NCBI RefSeq assembly: GCF_000208865.1
Contig: NC_018390.1
Location: 847,777-911,776, forward strand
Source of the DNA: Neospora caninum Liverpool
Taxonomy: Eukaryota > Apicomplexa > Conoidasida > Eucoccidiorida > Sarcocystidae
Direction of reading: 5' to 3'
Length of the DNA stretch: 64,000 bases
The notes below the pieces were generated by a model. That model made no database searches, was not told the DNA's origin, and saw only the letters and a program-made list of their open reading frames with translations. The translations under genes and the position numbers were made by a program. Shown in pieces: positions 23,287-33,527 of the stretch. Numbering within the stretch: the first letter of the stretch is position 1; each line of letters begins with the position of its first letter.

Positions 23287-23989
23287 AACGCTTGTGCGAT
23301 GCCGTTCCGGTTCTTTGCTGGTAAAACGGTAGTTTTGTTGGCAGAAACACTCGTGTACGTGCCGCGCGACTCAAGTATGCCTTGTCCCACTGTACGTTGC
23401 TATATCTCGTGCCCGTGAGGGACGTCTCTTCCGTTTTTCCGCACAGCTGACTTTCTGCTGTCACAGAATCTGCTCGCTCGGTTCAGTCGGGCTCCACGCA
23501 GTCGCACCATGCGTCATGTGCACATTCCCCTGTTGCAACAGCGCGCACAGGTCAATCCATTCTTTGACAAACGTGCCTCGGCAATGCGCCAGTGCCGTGA
23601 GTTGTTTTCGAAGACTGTTCTCGGACCGATCTACCCGGACCTTTGCCTTGCTGCGATGGCGCCTTCTCAGGGTAGCTTCAACGGCGCTGATTACCATTTT
23701 GGTCAGTTGTTTGAGCCGACGGTGTGGTGAACTGCAGTAGCTCCTGCCTGTGGAAGGAAACTTCCTGCGTTTTTGTCAAGCTTCGAAAGGCCGCCGTTAC
23801 GAGTCCCGCGGCAACAGCCACAGACTCCTGTTTCGTCCAGCGTATACAAGCTGTACAAAAATCATGATATTCACTTTGGTAGTCTCCTTCTTGATGTTAG
23901 TCTGTACGGAATACACGGATCGGATTCTTGTTGGCCTTGCACCTGTGCAGTCACTGGACGAACGCTTTTTACGCCGAGCAGGGCATAGT
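23287..23989. other. 3' flank of the giant gene, nothing recognised
   Basis: This 0.7 kb follows the TAA stop and presumably contains the 3' untranslated region. Open frames here are short and lack splice-consistent extensions. No RNA gene or repeat was recognised. Confidence 0.5.
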
Positions 23990-24790
23990 TAAGATGATAA
24001 CTAGTGTGGAAATAGAAGCCTCTTCTTCCAAATAGATTTCAGGGAAAACCTAAAATTCGCATGTTTGGTTGACATTTAGCCGCTAATATACAATCATCCA
24101 AGATATATTCATCTGTTGCAGGAGCTTCCAGTTAAACTGCATATTAAAATGAGCGTATGTAACCTAGTCTTAAACACACCGCTCGTCACGTAACAAAAAG
24201 ACATCGCGATTTTAGATCGGTTGGTACAGAATATCAAACCTAACACTGATTAACTGAGTTAAATAATACAGGGTGTTTCGAGAATACTCATTATATCCGT
24301 GAGTCTATTCCTGGCACACCTTGTCTTTTATCGGTGTGCCTTTTATCTAGTAATGCTTGTCAAGTTCCTTGTATCTAGTTAGCTCACTGCGTACTTAGGA
24401 TCTGACCAAGAGTTCGCTAATGGTACTAGGAAATAGGAGATCGCGTTAGTTCTTAGCAAAACGACTTCTTTGGTTTTTTGGTTGCAATGACCTTTGTACT
24501 CCAGATAATCTAATATGTAACTCCGTTCATGGAAATCAAAAGAGCTGCTGGACAGCACTATACTTAATGCACTTAACATGATGGTCATGAAAAGCACGAT
24601 GGAACTTGGATCCGATAGGCAAAGACATTCAAGATCTAAACCAGTCCGTCGGATTCCTAGGTTTATACAAACTACCTTTTTCTGGGGAGGTTCCGTATGA
24701 TTGCTGTACACCACCACCCCACTGGACTGCTTAAGACAGCTAAAAGTGTTGGATTTCAATATCCTACTACATTAAGGTTATTCCGCATCG
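23990..24790. other. AT-rich island resembling nuclear-integrated mitochondrial DNA
   Basis: Composition shifts abruptly to AT-rich for about 800 bases, unlike both flanks. Positions 24174-24189 read ACACACCGCTCGTCAC. This differs at one base from the near-universal small-subunit rRNA 3' core ACACACCGCCCGTCAC, so the block probably contains a fragment of the broken-up mitochondrial rRNA typical of apicomplexans. Toxoplasma-type nuclear genomes are known to carry many mitochondrial insertions. A 126-codon frame on the minus strand (24379-24759) may be a remnant of mitochondrial coding sequence, but I could not match it to cox1, cox3 or cob. The edges are approximate. The last 47 bases of similarity recur at 34317-34363. 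Confidence 0.6.
24738..24784. repeat. 47-base repeat, copy 1
   Basis: This starts AGCTAAAAGTGTTGG and ends TTAAGGTTATTCC. It is identical to 34317-34363 in a NOP9 intron, and both copies lie on the + strand. It sits at the right end of the mitochondrial-like island, so a mitochondrial source is the simplest explanation. Confidence 0.9.
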
Positions 24791-26614
24791 GTCGGGGCGG
24801 AACGCAAGCACGAATGGTCCAGATATGCAGGCTTTCGATCTGCGAGTCACTCATCAACGCACCGTCGAAGACTTTGCGCTGGCCACACCGGCCGCATCTC
24901 GAGGTATCGCTCACTGTACGAGCGGGCACCGGATGTGCCTGCGTCGAAAGGCTGGGGTGTCCCGGGCAATAAATGCGAGCAGACGGTCACTTATGCAGTC
25001 TGGCGCCCCCACCCCTTTCCTTGTCTGCTCAATCTGTGCTGGAGAGTCCGTTTCACCGTGTCGACGGAGTGGAAGCGCGCCGCTCTGTGAGACGTTTCCT
25101 AAACGCTTCTCCCTGGTACCTTGTCGCCAATCGCCTTCATTCGTAACATACCACTTTACCGAGACGACAAGGCGGATGGCTGTGCTTAGCAATAAAAAAC
25201 GCGCAGGTGGGAAGGTGCAGTATAAATCTGGTCTTTTCTGTAAAGAATCCTTTTGGCTCTCCCGACCTTGTCCAGTTCAGTCCCCTACGCTGACGAGCGG
25301 TGCTGCCGCGATGGTAAACGCGAGCGAAAAGCCATCCAGCGCGTAACGTTCTCCAGGGGCCTCTATATTGGTCGACTCTTTGACACATAGAACGTTCACT
25401 CCCAGATAACTCCAAGCACCAGTCAACCGGTTCGCAACACCCTATCGTACCTCGCTGGTATTTATCACGTGCTGCGACTCCTACGCGCTCAGCAATGGGA
25501 CCGACTGTAGCAAAAGCGATGGAGATAGGCCTTTGTCTTTCAGGATGTGCGGCCGTCATGCAGGGGTTCATTGTGTATGTGTGACGTACCAGTGCGCGGG
25601 GTTTTGCACCTACTGTGAAGAACGCACGGATTTCAACTTGCCCGAGGATCTCGCAGCCCTGGAACAGTTCTCTGCGCGTGAACTCAGCCACTCCGGCACT
25701 TGCGAGAAAAACGTAACGGCTGTGTCGTGAAGAATCTAACTCCTGCATCTTCGGTATTTCCGATCGTCTGCTCCACGTGAGACTCTTGCCTTTTTTGGGC
25801 CCCGGCAGTGTCGGGTGTGCACAGCTCCGCACTCACCGAAAGCTGCGTCGGGGGGGTCATGCTCCCCGGACAAGGGAAGTGTGATCCCTGGCCAGCGCAG
25901 CGACTTGGTGAGAGGCTCCGACTACACTGCTATATGGAACTGAGACCGCAGGGGTATTAGGGTCCCCCCACTGGCCGCGAGACCCAACGATCGTGGAACC
26001 TACAGATTCGGCGCAAATCGTCTCTCTGGGACTCGATCGGCCTCCAGCCAGAGGCCGCTTTCTCCCGGGAGGTGTTCTGGGCGCGACAATCGTGTGCAGC
26101 CGTTGGACAGAGCACTGGCGGCGGACTCACTCTGTCGCGGCTGTCTTCTCGAAACTTTTAGTGCCACGCACGTTTCCCAAAACACGGCGCACATGTGAAG
26201 CATAGGAAACGGAAGGCATAGAAGTCGCACAGGCATTACCAAGCAGTTCTCTCGCCACAACCCTTCTGTAGCAGTGTACGTCTCGTGTTGCGCTGGGGAA
26301 ATCGGGGGAAGCCTGTCGTGGTGTCGATCGCGTCAACGTCTGTGTGCTTCCCTCTGAGCGTTGTCCCGCTTCTGTTTCCTCAGGACGTCGTGTGTGTAGC
26401 CCCGGAAGAGGCCGCCTCGAATCGGCGCTGGGGCCTTCTGCGACAGGAAGTCCCCGCGCCCGGTCACCTGTCTGACCCCCAAACGCGCGCGTTTACAGCG
26501 TCTCACCGTCCGTTTTTCTTCCTCCCGGGCAATCTCCGCACCTGTCAACGCGACATCGCGAGCAACGCGACGCTCTCGGGAACGCGTCAGTCGTGCGCTT
26601 CCCCTCCGCTGGGC
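24791..26614. other. Intergenic region between convergent genes
   Basis: These 1.8 kb separate the mitochondrial-like island from the stop of the minus-strand coiled-coil gene. The longest frame (25137-25832, minus, 231 codons) has no recognisable domain or good start context, so I do not call it a gene. No RNA gene was recognised. Confidence 0.4.
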
Positions 26615-28372
26615 TTACCCTTCCGTCGCCCGAATCACAGACCGCAGCTTCGTTGCGTCCACATTGCTTTCCGCTGCTTGGCGAATCTCTTCAATCTTAG
26701 ATGTTGCTCTTTCGACTCTCGCTTCCAAATCTGCAACCCTGGCGTTTACAGCTGTTCTCTCCGCTTCGATGCGCTCGATCTCCTCGCACATCATTTGCAT
26801 CTGCTGTTTGCTCTCCTCCTCCTTCTCCCGTTGGGGCCTTTCCGCCTTTCGCCGACTGTCGGCGGCCAGGCTGCCGACACGTGCCGCGATGGCGTCTCTT
26901 TGCGTCGTGGCCGCCGCCACCCGGTCGTTCAGCTCGTCGAGCACCGTGAGCATCACCCCTGTCTCGCTCTCCACTCTCTCCATCTCCGCGCTTTCGCTCT
27001 CTGGACTCGTTCGCTTCGCCTTCCCTCCCGCTTTCTTAGGAGGCAGCCCCTCCGCGAGCATCATCAGCTTAGCCACGTTCAGAGAGACCGCGTTCAGTTC
27101 CTCCTCGAGGACCACGAGCCTCGCTTCGAGATGCTCGACCTCCTCGTTTGCTGCCACCATCTGAGCGGCAAGTGCGGCCGCCTCGTCCTGCTGCGCTTCC
27201 CTGCTGGCCTTTTGCTCCTCCGCCTTCCGGACAGCCTCCTCCATACTCGCGACATCCGCTTCCGCGCGCTGCACGACTTCTCGCAACAGCTGCAGCCCGC
27301 GGCGAGACTTTTCCAAGCGCTCGGTGCGCTGCCGCTCGGCGTCCGCTTCCGCCTCCTGCCGACGCGTCTCCAGCTGAGCAACCTGCCGAGTCAACCGGTC
27401 CGCGACTCTCTCCCCCTCGTCCGCCAAAGCCTCGCGTTCCACGGCCTGACGCTCAACCACTCCCCACCTTCCTTCCACGTCCCGGGTCTCCGCTCGGATG
27501 GTTCGGGATGTGACCCAGCCTGCAAAGTAGAGCGTTGCTGCAAAGACGAACCACTTCCCAAAGCTCGGCCCCACGTTCACGCTTCCCGCGCCCTGGATCG
27601 CACCTGTCAGCTGTGCGAGGCCGTCCTGAACGACGCCGACCAAGTAGGAGGCAACTGACGCCTCCTCCGGCTCACCACGCGCCTCGAAGCCGCCAAAGAG
27701 CCAGGCAACCACGTCGCCAACGCTAGTGTCAGAGGTCTGCGACGAGCCCGAGCCCAGCTGCTCGTACGCCAAGCGTTCAATTTCGGCGGCAGTCCGCTCC
27801 ACCTGCGGGCCGCCAGAGAAGAGTTGGAAAACATGCCGCACCAGCGAGGGCTCTTCCGGCGGAGCCGCCGGCCGACGGAACAAGTCGAGAAAGGGAAGAC
27901 GGCGGCTGTACAGAGCGAAGCCAATGGCGGTCGCAGCCAGGAAGAGCGACAGGGCGTAGTGCTGCCGCGCGAGTTTCTTTGTGAGAGCGACGCCGGCGGT
28001 GCTTTCTGCCCCATCGACTGTGTCTCGCGCTTCGGGCCCAGCGACTGCGATTCCGAGCGGGCTGAGAACGTCGAGAGAGAGAGGCTGCGCCTCGGGCACG
28101 GCGGCGGTCCGCTTCAGGGCCGGGTCGTGCTCAGCCAAGAGCCTGGTGAGTCTCTGTCGATTGCGGACCAAAACGTACGACGCCACCGAGAGCAGGATCC
28201 CGCAAAACACCAACGTCTGCACGCCGAAGGAAGACGCGTTCGTCCTGGATCGCCGCCCCCTCCGCCGTTCCGTTCGTCCCCTCCATTCCGTCCGACTGTC
28301 GTCCCAACCGCTCCGCTCTCCCCGCGCTTCAGCTTCCCCCGCAGTTACCTTGACAGTGCCGGCGACTTCCAT
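26615..28372 (-). CDS. Three-hydrophobic-segment, coiled-coil protein of unknown function
   Basis: A complete single-exon frame encodes 585 residues, and its start lies in a strong coccidian context (GAAAATGGAA). A basic arginine-rich N-terminus (residues 24-44) precedes a first hydrophobic helix at about 50-69 (VQTLVFCGILLSVASYVLV). A second lies at about 138-156 (YALSLFLAATAIGFALY) and a third at about 271-287 (WFVFAATLYFAGW). From about residue 300 to the end the sequence is almost continuous heptad-like coiled coil rich in Glu, Arg, Ala and Gln, broken by a basic GGKAKR patch. There is no classical signal peptide, and the first helix could act as an anchor. A long cytosolic coiled coil on a membrane anchor suggests tethering or scaffolding; that is inference only. 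It converges on the giant gene and diverges from NOP9. Confidence 0.75.
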   Translation of the reverse strand: MEVAGTVKVTAGEAEARGERSGWDDSRTEWRGRTERRRGRRSRTNASSFGVQTLVFCGILLSVASYVLVRNRQRLTRLLAEHDPALKRTAAVPEAQPLSLDVLSPLGIAVAGPEARDTVDGAESTAGVALTKKLARQHYALSLFLAATAIGFALYSRRLPFLDLFRRPAAPPEEPSLVRHVFQLFSGGPQVERTAAEIERLAYEQLGSGSSQTSDTSVGDVVAWLFGGFEARGEPEEASVASYLVGVVQDGLAQLTGAIQGAGSVNVGPSFGKWFVFAATLYFAGWVTSRTIRAETRDVEGRWGVVERQAVEREALADEGERVADRLTRQVAQLETRRQEAEADAERQRTERLEKSRRGLQLLREVVQRAEADVASMEEAVRKAEEQKASREAQQDEAAALAAQMVAANEEVEHLEARLVVLEEELNAVSLNVAKLMMLAEGLPPKKAGGKAKRTSPESESAEMERVESETGVMLTVLDELNDRVAAATTQRDAIAARVGSLAADSRRKAERPQREKEEESKQQMQMMCEEIERIEAERTAVNARVADLEARVERATSKIEEIRQAAESNVDATKLRSVIRATEG

Positions 28373-30502
28373 TTTCCCAGATTAGTGCTTCCGAGGTGTT
28401 CGGCGTCGACCGCTCCGCTGCCTGCCGCCTGCCTCCCCAGTCACGCGCGCTTCGCGTTAACAAAGGTTCGCCAACAAACCTGGCGCTGGCCGCGTCAATG
28501 CGGGAGAACAGGATCGAACACGGGGGACTGCCGGAAAAGGCACAGGAGACGGGAGCGGGGACGGAAAGGAAGGGCGGGCGACTCAGCGCATCCACGAGAG
28601 CGGATCTTTCCTTCGACCAGGGAGGTTGTGCGGCGGCGGAGAGCGAAAAGGATCAAAAAATGAGCAGGTTCGTTTTCTCGTCTCTCTCGTGGCTTCTCGG
28701 AAGCGAGAAACGCGGAGACGCCCCGTGTTCTTCAAAGGGAAACGGCACTTTCCAGGGGTGCGCTGCAGAGCCCTCACACCAGAGTGTGCAGTCAAAAACC
28801 CCTGCCGTCGGGTCTGGTACAAACTGCCTTCGACGCCTCGCTGACAAGACGTGAGGCAGCAGTGCCTGTAGGGGTAAACGATTTCTCGCCACGGGGAAGG
28901 GTGCGAGGCAAAATTCTCACCTGCTCAGCCCTGGCACGGAAAACCCCCTTCAAGAGAAAATGCCTCGTGCACATACGGATTTCTGAAGCTGATATTTGCG
29001 CTGGAGATGCGCCTCAGATTACAGACACATCGCCTTCGGCTGCCCTTGCTAGTTATATACACCCTTATAGCTGTTTCTGTGGTGCACAGCAGTCATAAAG
29101 AACTTGGCTGCCTGTATCTCATCACTGGAGCCGTATTCAGGGTCGAAAAAAGACGTACAACTCAGCCTTCCTACGTCTCTCAGGCTCTTCGCATTCGAAA
29201 GCATCTGCGCTCGATTCTTCACAGACTCTCGCCTTGAACGCTCCCGGGCGGCCGCGCGTCACACGAGCCTCCCGAGACGGGGCGCGAAGCAGACGATCGT
29301 TGTCGCTGCGTTAGCCATGGCTAGGAAGTCCGTGGAGCGCGTTTCAAACCCCAGTTCTCCTGTTTGTCGGCAGCCGACCTCGGGAGAACAGGAAAGCCTT
29401 GCGCGTGGTGCAGTCGCGACGGTACACTGTTGAGCGGACACTGCGCCGCACGAGCGAGAAGCGCAGACCTTCCGTTGTTGGGAGGAAACGAAATTTTCAG
29501 TCACGAAACACAAGCGCGTGCGAACGCGAAACTCGCGGGCAAAGAGGCGAAAACCAGCCAACCCGCGACTGCTTTGTACGGCTTTTTGAAATGTTCCGCC
29601 GACGGCTAGGAATCGACGCCGACTCCGTCCCTTCGGCTCTCCCGGCCTTCTTTCTGCGCAACGAGAGACACACGCAGAACATGCCCACAAAACGTTGCAT
29701 GCAGCCCTCCTGGCGCACGCCGCGGAGTCGCAAAGAGCCGACTTCTTCCGCTCGGCGCTGGTGGAAAGCTGTCTGTACACCGCAGAGGAGCGAAGCAAAA
29801 GAGCCTCGTCGCTCTCCGCACGGAACGTCCACACAGGGACTCGATGGAACGCACACACAGGTCAAGAAAAGCGAAGATCCAAACCCGGTTCGAGGCTTCG
29901 TCGCTTGCCAGGAAGGCGCGACTCCACCGCCGCGTGTATAATACGACGGGCGGTTCGCCAGAGGACGCAGCCGCTGTTCTTCCTGCCTCGCAGTTGCTTC
30001 AGAAGAAAGGGAGAAGAACGGGGTAAAGTCGTGGACGAGAACTGCAGGAGACCAGAAACTTGCCTCGGTTCCCTGGCAGGGAGCCCCGTGTCTCTCGTCC
30101 CGTCGCGCTTTGCTGCGCAACAAGCGCAGTGCCAGCGTCTCCGTTGAGAGCGTCGCACAATCGACGTCTCCCACCTGTTGTCCTCCTCCATTTCGACTCC
30201 TATCAAAATCCGAAAGAAGGCTCCCTTTTCCCTTTTCGTTTCTCGCTGACATATCTTCTTTCCTCTCCATTCGCTTCGTGGCCCCCCTCGTCCTAGTCCC
30301 TCCCCCGTCGCGCAAAATCAGCGTTCGGCTCTGTACCTTTCTGGTCAGCCTGCGTTTCTTCGACTCCTCCCCTCGCTGGCTGCCTTCTGACTTCGTCTCC
30401 GCTGCCTTTCTCCGTCCCCTCAGTTTTTTGTTCCCTCTGATTGTTCGCTCCTCGCTTGCGGGAACTGCGGTCGGCGCCTTCTCTCCCGCGCAGCCGCCCA
30501 AG
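28373..30502. promoter_or_regulatory. Shared upstream region of the coiled-coil gene and NOP9
   Basis: These 2.1 kb lie between two divergent start codons, so promoters and 5' untranslated regions for both must be here. The half next to NOP9 is pyrimidine-rich (30180-30480), as is common before coccidian start codons. No TATA-like box is obvious, and the many open frames look like chance. I cannot place a transcription start from sequence alone. Confidence 0.5.
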
Positions 30503-33489
30503 ATGGCGAAAAGTAAGCGGAGAGGCGGGCGGCGCCACAAGCGGGTAGGGACCGCGGCGACCGTTCCCCTCCTCGAAGAAGGCGAGGAAGAGCCGTTTCA
30601 GGAAGGAAGCGAAGACGCGGAGGAGGAGCGAGAAGACGCGGAAGACGACGCGCTCTCGTCCTCGACGCGGATCGCCGAAAAAAAGGTCAGCAAGCGAAAA
30701 GCGAGTGCTGCTGAACGCGCGACCGACGGGGACCAGGCGGAGGCCGACGCCTCGCTGGAGGAGTCGTCGTCGTTTGGTCGAGCAAGAGCCGAAAAAGAAG
30801 GAAAATCAAAGGGCGGGAAACGCACTGCCGATGGTTACGTGGAATACTTGGCGCACGTGAAACAAGTCATTGACGAGCGCGCCTTCAAATCCGACGAGGA
30901 ATGGGAAACCTTCGTCGCTGCAACGGCCGAGGAAATTGCCTCCAAGGTAGGTCTGGACAGAGCGCCGCGACAGTCCCTCGTCCGCTCCCGCCCCACTCTC
31001 TTCCCGATTGCCTCACGCAGCCCCGTCTGAGAAAGACTCGGCCCTCGCGCTGTCTTGCGCTCTCTCCGCCGCGTCTTTTTGTCTTCTTTCTCCCCTCCTT
31101 CCTCACGCCACCATCTGCCTCCTGGTGCGGTTCCTCCGCAGACACCTTTGGCGCTCACAGACCAGCGAAGCAGCAAAGTCGTCGAAAAAATCCTCGGCCT
31201 CCTCGCCGGGTTCCTCTCTGCTCGAGACGTGCGACGCGACCAGAAACAGAGCGTCCACGCGTTCCGTCTGCTCCTGCGAAAGATCTCGGGAAGTGCAGGT
31301 GAGGGGGAACCTGGCGAGGCAGCGGAGTGCCTGGGCTTCCGCGGCTGCAGCCACAACGTGCGTTTCTTTCCTTTCTCAGGCCGCGCGATCGCCTTCCTCG
31401 AATTGGGTCGCCCCTGCAGCTCTCTTGTCGCTTGACGCCTTCTGCCGCTCTTCCCTTTCCCCTCGTCGTTTCTCTTTTTTTTTCTCGCGCCTCCGTCTCT
31501 CCGTTCTTCGGGTTCCTCGCGTTTTTAGAGTCCGCGCGAACCCCGGCCTCTTGTCGGCGCGCGCCCGTTTCGGCTTTATTTTTGTTTTGCAATCTTTGCT
31601 CGCGACTGCACTCGCCCCTCGCAGGTCAGCTGGCGGTTCACGCGAGCGGATCGCACGTCCTCCAAACGCTCTTTGGCGCGCTGCCGTGCGTGCTCGACGC
31701 GGAGCGGCGACTCAAGCAGGCGGGTGAGCGCGTAGTGACCGAAACTGGAAGAGCAGCGCCAGGGACAGCCGCAGATTTGCGAGTCGGGGAGTTGCATGAA
31801 GGATGCGGGTACCGCTCTTCGCAGCGACCGCAGCAGGTTTTCGGCGCCCCGGCGGGGCTCCAGAGTAACCTGACAGGCGAATGCGAGCTTGCCGCACGGG
31901 GAAACAGATGGGTTCGGCATACAGGTGAATCGATCCGGCGGTCAGCGAAAAGGCCAATCGGTCGTTTGGTACGCAGATAGAGAGGCGCGCATGCGCAAAG
32001 TACTGAGGGGACGTGAGCGCGATCGATTGCGGAAAAAGTCCAGTTTTCAGCAGGAACTCCAAAGGCACTTCTGCAGCGGGGCTTTCGATGGAGACGCCCT
32101 CGCCGTGACTGAGAGTTGGGCGAAAAACGCAGATCTGTCTCCGTCTCTCTCTGTCGTTGTCTTTCCTAGGCGACGACGAGGGCTCTGCGCAGTCTGTCGA
32201 AGACCTGGCGCTCTATTCACTCCATGCGATCGAGTGAGCCGCACATCTGTGTTTTTCTACTCTGTCGACGTGTCTTCCCTCCGCGTCACTTTCCGCTCAA
32301 CACGTGCTGCCTTCCGCTGCGCTTCCGCGCCTCTCGCTTCTCGCCTGTCGCCTTGCTCGTTACGTCCTTCACCGCTCGGCGTTCGTGCCCGTCTGCCTCC
32401 TGTGGGTTCCTCTCCAGGTCGGAGCAGGGCGGTTGGGTTTCTCTCATGAGGCACAGCTCCGGCTCTCACGTCTTCCGCGCAGTTGTTCGCGCCGCAGCAG
32501 GCATCTACTCTCTGCCGTCAGTCGACGAACTCGGTGAGGAGCAAACGCGAGACACGCGTCTTTCCCGGCCTGCAGCCCCACACCGGGAAGTCTGTGCTGC
32601 GGTGGACTGCCTGTGTGAGGCCTTCGCTTCTTTTTTTCAAGGGCAGGCGCACGCGCGCCTGCTGGGCACCTCCCAGCTCGACTCTGCGAAGAGTTCCCGT
32701 GGAGACCGGGTCACTGGGTTGCGCCGTCCCCTCTGTCGCCGTGGCGCTCGCGCTTCTTCGATTCCCGTTTCCCGTTGCTGTTTCGCCACGCACTCCCCTC
32801 AGCCGTTCCTCTCCTCCGTCGTCGCCGTCTCGACTTCTGCAGCCTTCTTTGCCTTCGCGGCCATCTCGCTGTCGTTGTCTGTGTAGAGTCGAATTCAGTG
32901 TCACGGGCACTACACAGCGTCTCGTGTGATTTGAGGCGCACCCGTGTGACCACGAAAACGCGAGAGACTGCACCGGAAGGCTCTGGAATCAGAGAATTGG
33001 TTTTTCACGTGCAAATCGCAAAGACACCGCATCGCCGGTGAGAACAGGCAAACACGAACATCTGCTCTCTGTTTTTTGGACTCCCGCCTCGTTCGCAGGA
33101 CGACGCAAACCCCGGAAAAGCCGCCAAGAGACGACGGAGAGCCTGCCTGTCCTCTCGCAACCGGGCGGCACGCGACACGACTCGGCGAGTGATGCACGAG
33201 GCGCACCCGGTGCTCAGCTCTTCCCTGCGAATGAGTCTCTCCTGGCGCTGCTGAAACAGATCGCCAAGGACGTCGCCGCTGCTCTCAACGCGAATCCGTA
33301 TTCGCTGCTGTTTGACGTCTACGCGTCGCCAGCTCTCCAACTCCTCCTGCACGTCACAGCCTCGACGCCCCAGTTCGAACGTACGCCGCTCTCTTCTCTT
33401 CTCTGCAGACGCCTCCTTCAATCTCAGGACATATTCCTACACACGTAAAACTCTATGTATACATATATGCATATATCTGTATAATTTAC

Positions 33490-33527
<38 letters not shown>

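Noticed and set aside
24379..24759. 126-codon minus-strand frame as a mitochondrial protein gene
   Set aside because: It lies in the mitochondrial-like island, but I could not match it to cox1, cox3 or cob; it is more likely rRNA-derived or degenerate.
25137..25832. 231-codon minus-strand frame in the spacer
   Set aside because: No domain, weak start context and no splice-linked neighbours; its length is possible by chance at this base composition.
30110..30502. In-frame N-terminal extension of NOP9
   Set aside because: It is serine/proline/phenylalanine-rich, as expected of a translated pyrimidine leader; the start at 30503 has an AAGATGG context and begins the basic nucleolar tail.
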